Positions 62,732 through 64,000 of a stretch of DNA of 64,000 bases are shown here, piece after piece (the first letter of the stretch is position 1; each line of letters starts with the position of its first letter). Under the pieces are notes generated by a model, which was not told the DNA's origin, searched no databases, and saw only the letters and a program-made list of their open reading frames with translations. The translations under genes and the position numbers were made by a program. Origin of the DNA: Mesorhizobium sp. M00.F.Ca.ET.216.01.1.1 (lineage in GTDB: Bacteria > Pseudomonadota > Alphaproteobacteria > Rhizobiales > Rhizobiaceae); assembly GCF_004010325.2 (NCBI RefSeq), contig NZ_SADR02000015.1, positions 1-64,000 of the forward strand, written 5' to 3'.

Positions 62732-63361
62732 TTATTTCTTCGCGGCGAGCGTTTCCGAAACTGTCTTGGACAGTTGATAAAGCCGCTGCTCGATTATCGT
62801 CGGCACGTCACAGACGTAAGTCAGCGATTGCGCGCGTTCGTTGAAAATTCGCGTCGCGAAATTCAGCTGCTCGGTTCGCCGTTCGATTTCGTCCGGATCC
62901 GCATCGGGTTTTGCACGCAACGCATCGACGTCGGACGCTTGCTTGCGCAACTCAGCGGCCATTTTGAGCTGCTTGTGGGCGTAACGGGAAATGCCTGAGA
63001 TCACGTGCGAACGCTCGGCGTCCATGTGATCGAACATACCCTGCACCAGCATCGCCGTTTTCGGCACTAGCTGCCCGGCCGGCAGGGAGGCGGCAAAATC
63101 CTTGATCTTCTTCTGGGCTTCGGCAATCGGCAGCCGCCGGGCCGCGACCTCGTCGACCAGGGCGGAGACGGCGGAATCCTTCGACCAGTCCTTCGCCGCA
63201 GGCGGAAGGTTCGGCCCGTTCCAGACCTGGCCGAGCGAGAGCTGCGGCACCTTGCGCTGCATACAGGGCCAGTCCGGATCGGTATTCTCCGCATTGGCGT
63301 TCGCGATCGGCACGAGCGTGGCAATCACGACCAGGCTGCGAATGAGGCTCATCCGTGCCAT
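62732..63361 (-). CDS. exported protein next to a PedC-like permease
   Basis: This 209-residue protein has a signal peptide (LIRSLVVIATLVPIANANA-EN). The mature part is helical and charged, with one Cys near the start (DPDWPCMQRKVP) and one near the end (YVCDVP). ATG 63361 overlaps the permease stop by one base (TGATG), so the two are co-translated. Similar exported proteins occur, to my recollection, in rhizobial PQQ-dehydrogenase neighbourhoods; the function is unknown. Confidence 0.75.
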   Translation of the reverse strand: MARMSLIRSLVVIATLVPIANANAENTDPDWPCMQRKVPQLSLGQVWNGPNLPPAAKDWSKDSAVSALVDEVAARRLPIAEAQKKIKDFAASLPAGQLVPKTAMLVQGMFDHMDAERSHVISGISRYAHKQLKMAAELRKQASDVDALRAKPDADPDEIERRTEQLNFATRIFNERAQSLTYVCDVPTIIEQRLYQLSKTVSETLAAKK

Positions 63362-64000
63362 CAGCCATTTTCTCCCGTGTCCTGTTTGCGGCTCATCAGG
63401 CCGCGCGAAGGGTCGTAGGCGATGATGGCGGCGCCCAGGAACAGCAGAGTGCAGCCGGCGACGACGCCCAGCGACAGCCAATCAATCTGTCCATAGAAGG
63501 CGAAGCGGATCAGTTCGACGGCATAGGTGAACGGATTGGCGAGGCAGATCTTGTAAAGCAGTGGGCTCGCCTCCTGGATGCGCCACAAGGGGTAGAGTGC
63601 CGGAGAAGCGAAATAGCCGGGGAAGATGACGAAGTTCATGATGCCGGCGAAGTTCTCGAGCTGCTTGATCATCGAGGATAAAAGCATGCCGAGCGCGCAA
63701 AGCATCATGCCCGACAGGAACAGCGCCGGTAGCACATAGACATAGCCGAGCGGCGGTGCCTTGACGCCCCAGAACCAGGCAACGATCAGGAACGCGTAGA
63801 CCTGTGCGATCGATACGGCGACCCCGGCGAGCATCTTCGACACCAGCAGGAACCAGCGGGGGAACGGGCTGACCAGCAGGGTGCGCATGTTGCCCATCTC
63901 GCGGTCGTAGACCATCGACAGCGAGGACTGCATGCCCGAGAACAGCAGGATCATGCCGCACAGACCCGGCGTGATGTAGACCTCGTAGAGCACATAGGTC
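63361..64000 (-). CDS. ABC-2 type permease, PedC-like (cut by the window edge)
   Basis: This is a partial gene; the 5' end lies beyond position 64000, and 213 codons are visible. It has multiple membrane segments and the ABC-2 permease core (GLCGMILLFSGMQSSLSMVYDREMG, then RTLLVSPFPRWFLLVSKML). The GMILLFSG and NPFTYAVELIRFAFYG blocks resemble the PedC permeases found with PQQ-alcohol dehydrogenase systems. It would pair with an ATPase outside the window. What it exports is unknown. Confidence 0.8.
   Translation of the reverse strand, partial: TYVLYEVYITPGLCGMILLFSGMQSSLSMVYDREMGNMRTLLVSPFPRWFLLVSKMLAGVAVSIAQVYAFLIVAWFWGVKAPPLGYVYVLPALFLSGMMLCALGMLLSSMIKQLENFAGIMNFVIFPGYFASPALYPLWRIQEASPLLYKICLANPFTYAVELIRFAFYGQIDWLSLGVVAGCTLLFLGAAIIAYDPSRGLMSRKQDTGENG

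Noticed and set aside
1..64000. CRISPR arrays, tRNA or rRNA genes, phage or integrase modules
   Set aside because: Looked for and not seen: no regularly spaced repeats, no cloverleaf sequence, no recombinase or structural phage genes.

Overview
The window looks like chromosome of a high-GC alphaproteobacterium of the Rhizobiales, most likely Mesorhizobium or a close relative. This is inferred from a red-type (form IC) Rubisco operon with cbbX, a lanthanide-type methanol dehydrogenase (xoxF) with pqqABCDE, many sugar and peptide ABC transporters, a PrsD/PrsE-like type I exporter with an RTX glycanase, and two inverted copies of a short intergenic repeat of a type I associate with Mesorhizobium. 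No rRNA, tRNA, CRISPR array, intact insertion sequence or phage was seen.

Left part (1-22.3 kb): a LysR regulator divergent from a DUF1127 protein and an aldo/keto reductase; two small exported proteins; a tightly overlapping five-gene peptide operon (binding protein, S9 prolyl-oligopeptidase, two permeases, fused double ATPase); a 1088-residue class III cyclase/AAA/TPR signalling protein preceded by a frameshifted scrap of another cyclase; three small proteins; then an RTX/GH16 glycanase with its own type I ABC exporter and membrane fusion protein, and the remains of an EamA-type permease.

Middle part (22.3-39.4 kb): a sugar-acid catabolic operon (galactonate-type dehydratase, SDR, AraFGH-like transporter, FadR/GntR regulator); then a decaying sulfatase/carbohydrate-transport locus whose LacI regulator is frameshifted and whose binding protein has lost its N-terminus at a junction with a LuxR-type HTH fragment; a paralogue of the first small exported protein; a ChaA-type Ca2+/H+ antiporter; a repeat-rich gap; and a Gfo/Idh/MocA - ThuA - divergent DHPS-like operon.

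Right part (39.4-64 kb) is one metabolic block: PQQ synthesis (pqqABCDE), XoxF methanol oxidation (xoxF, cytochrome xoxG, xoxJ), a NitT/TauT-type ABC transporter with a tiny Cys-containing protein, a cytochrome c, the complete cbb operon (cbbFPTALSXE, a redoxin, cbbZ) read away from cbbR, and the start of a PedC-like ABC export locus cut by the window edge. Together these could oxidise methanol and fix the resulting CO2. The formaldehyde and formate steps are not in the window.

Recurring themes are perfect stem-loops where a highly expressed first gene is followed by less abundant partners (pqqA|pqqB, xoxF|xoxG, sugar-binding protein|ATPase), two pairs of small paralogous proteins of unknown role, and several gene remnants showing recent decay in the left and middle parts.
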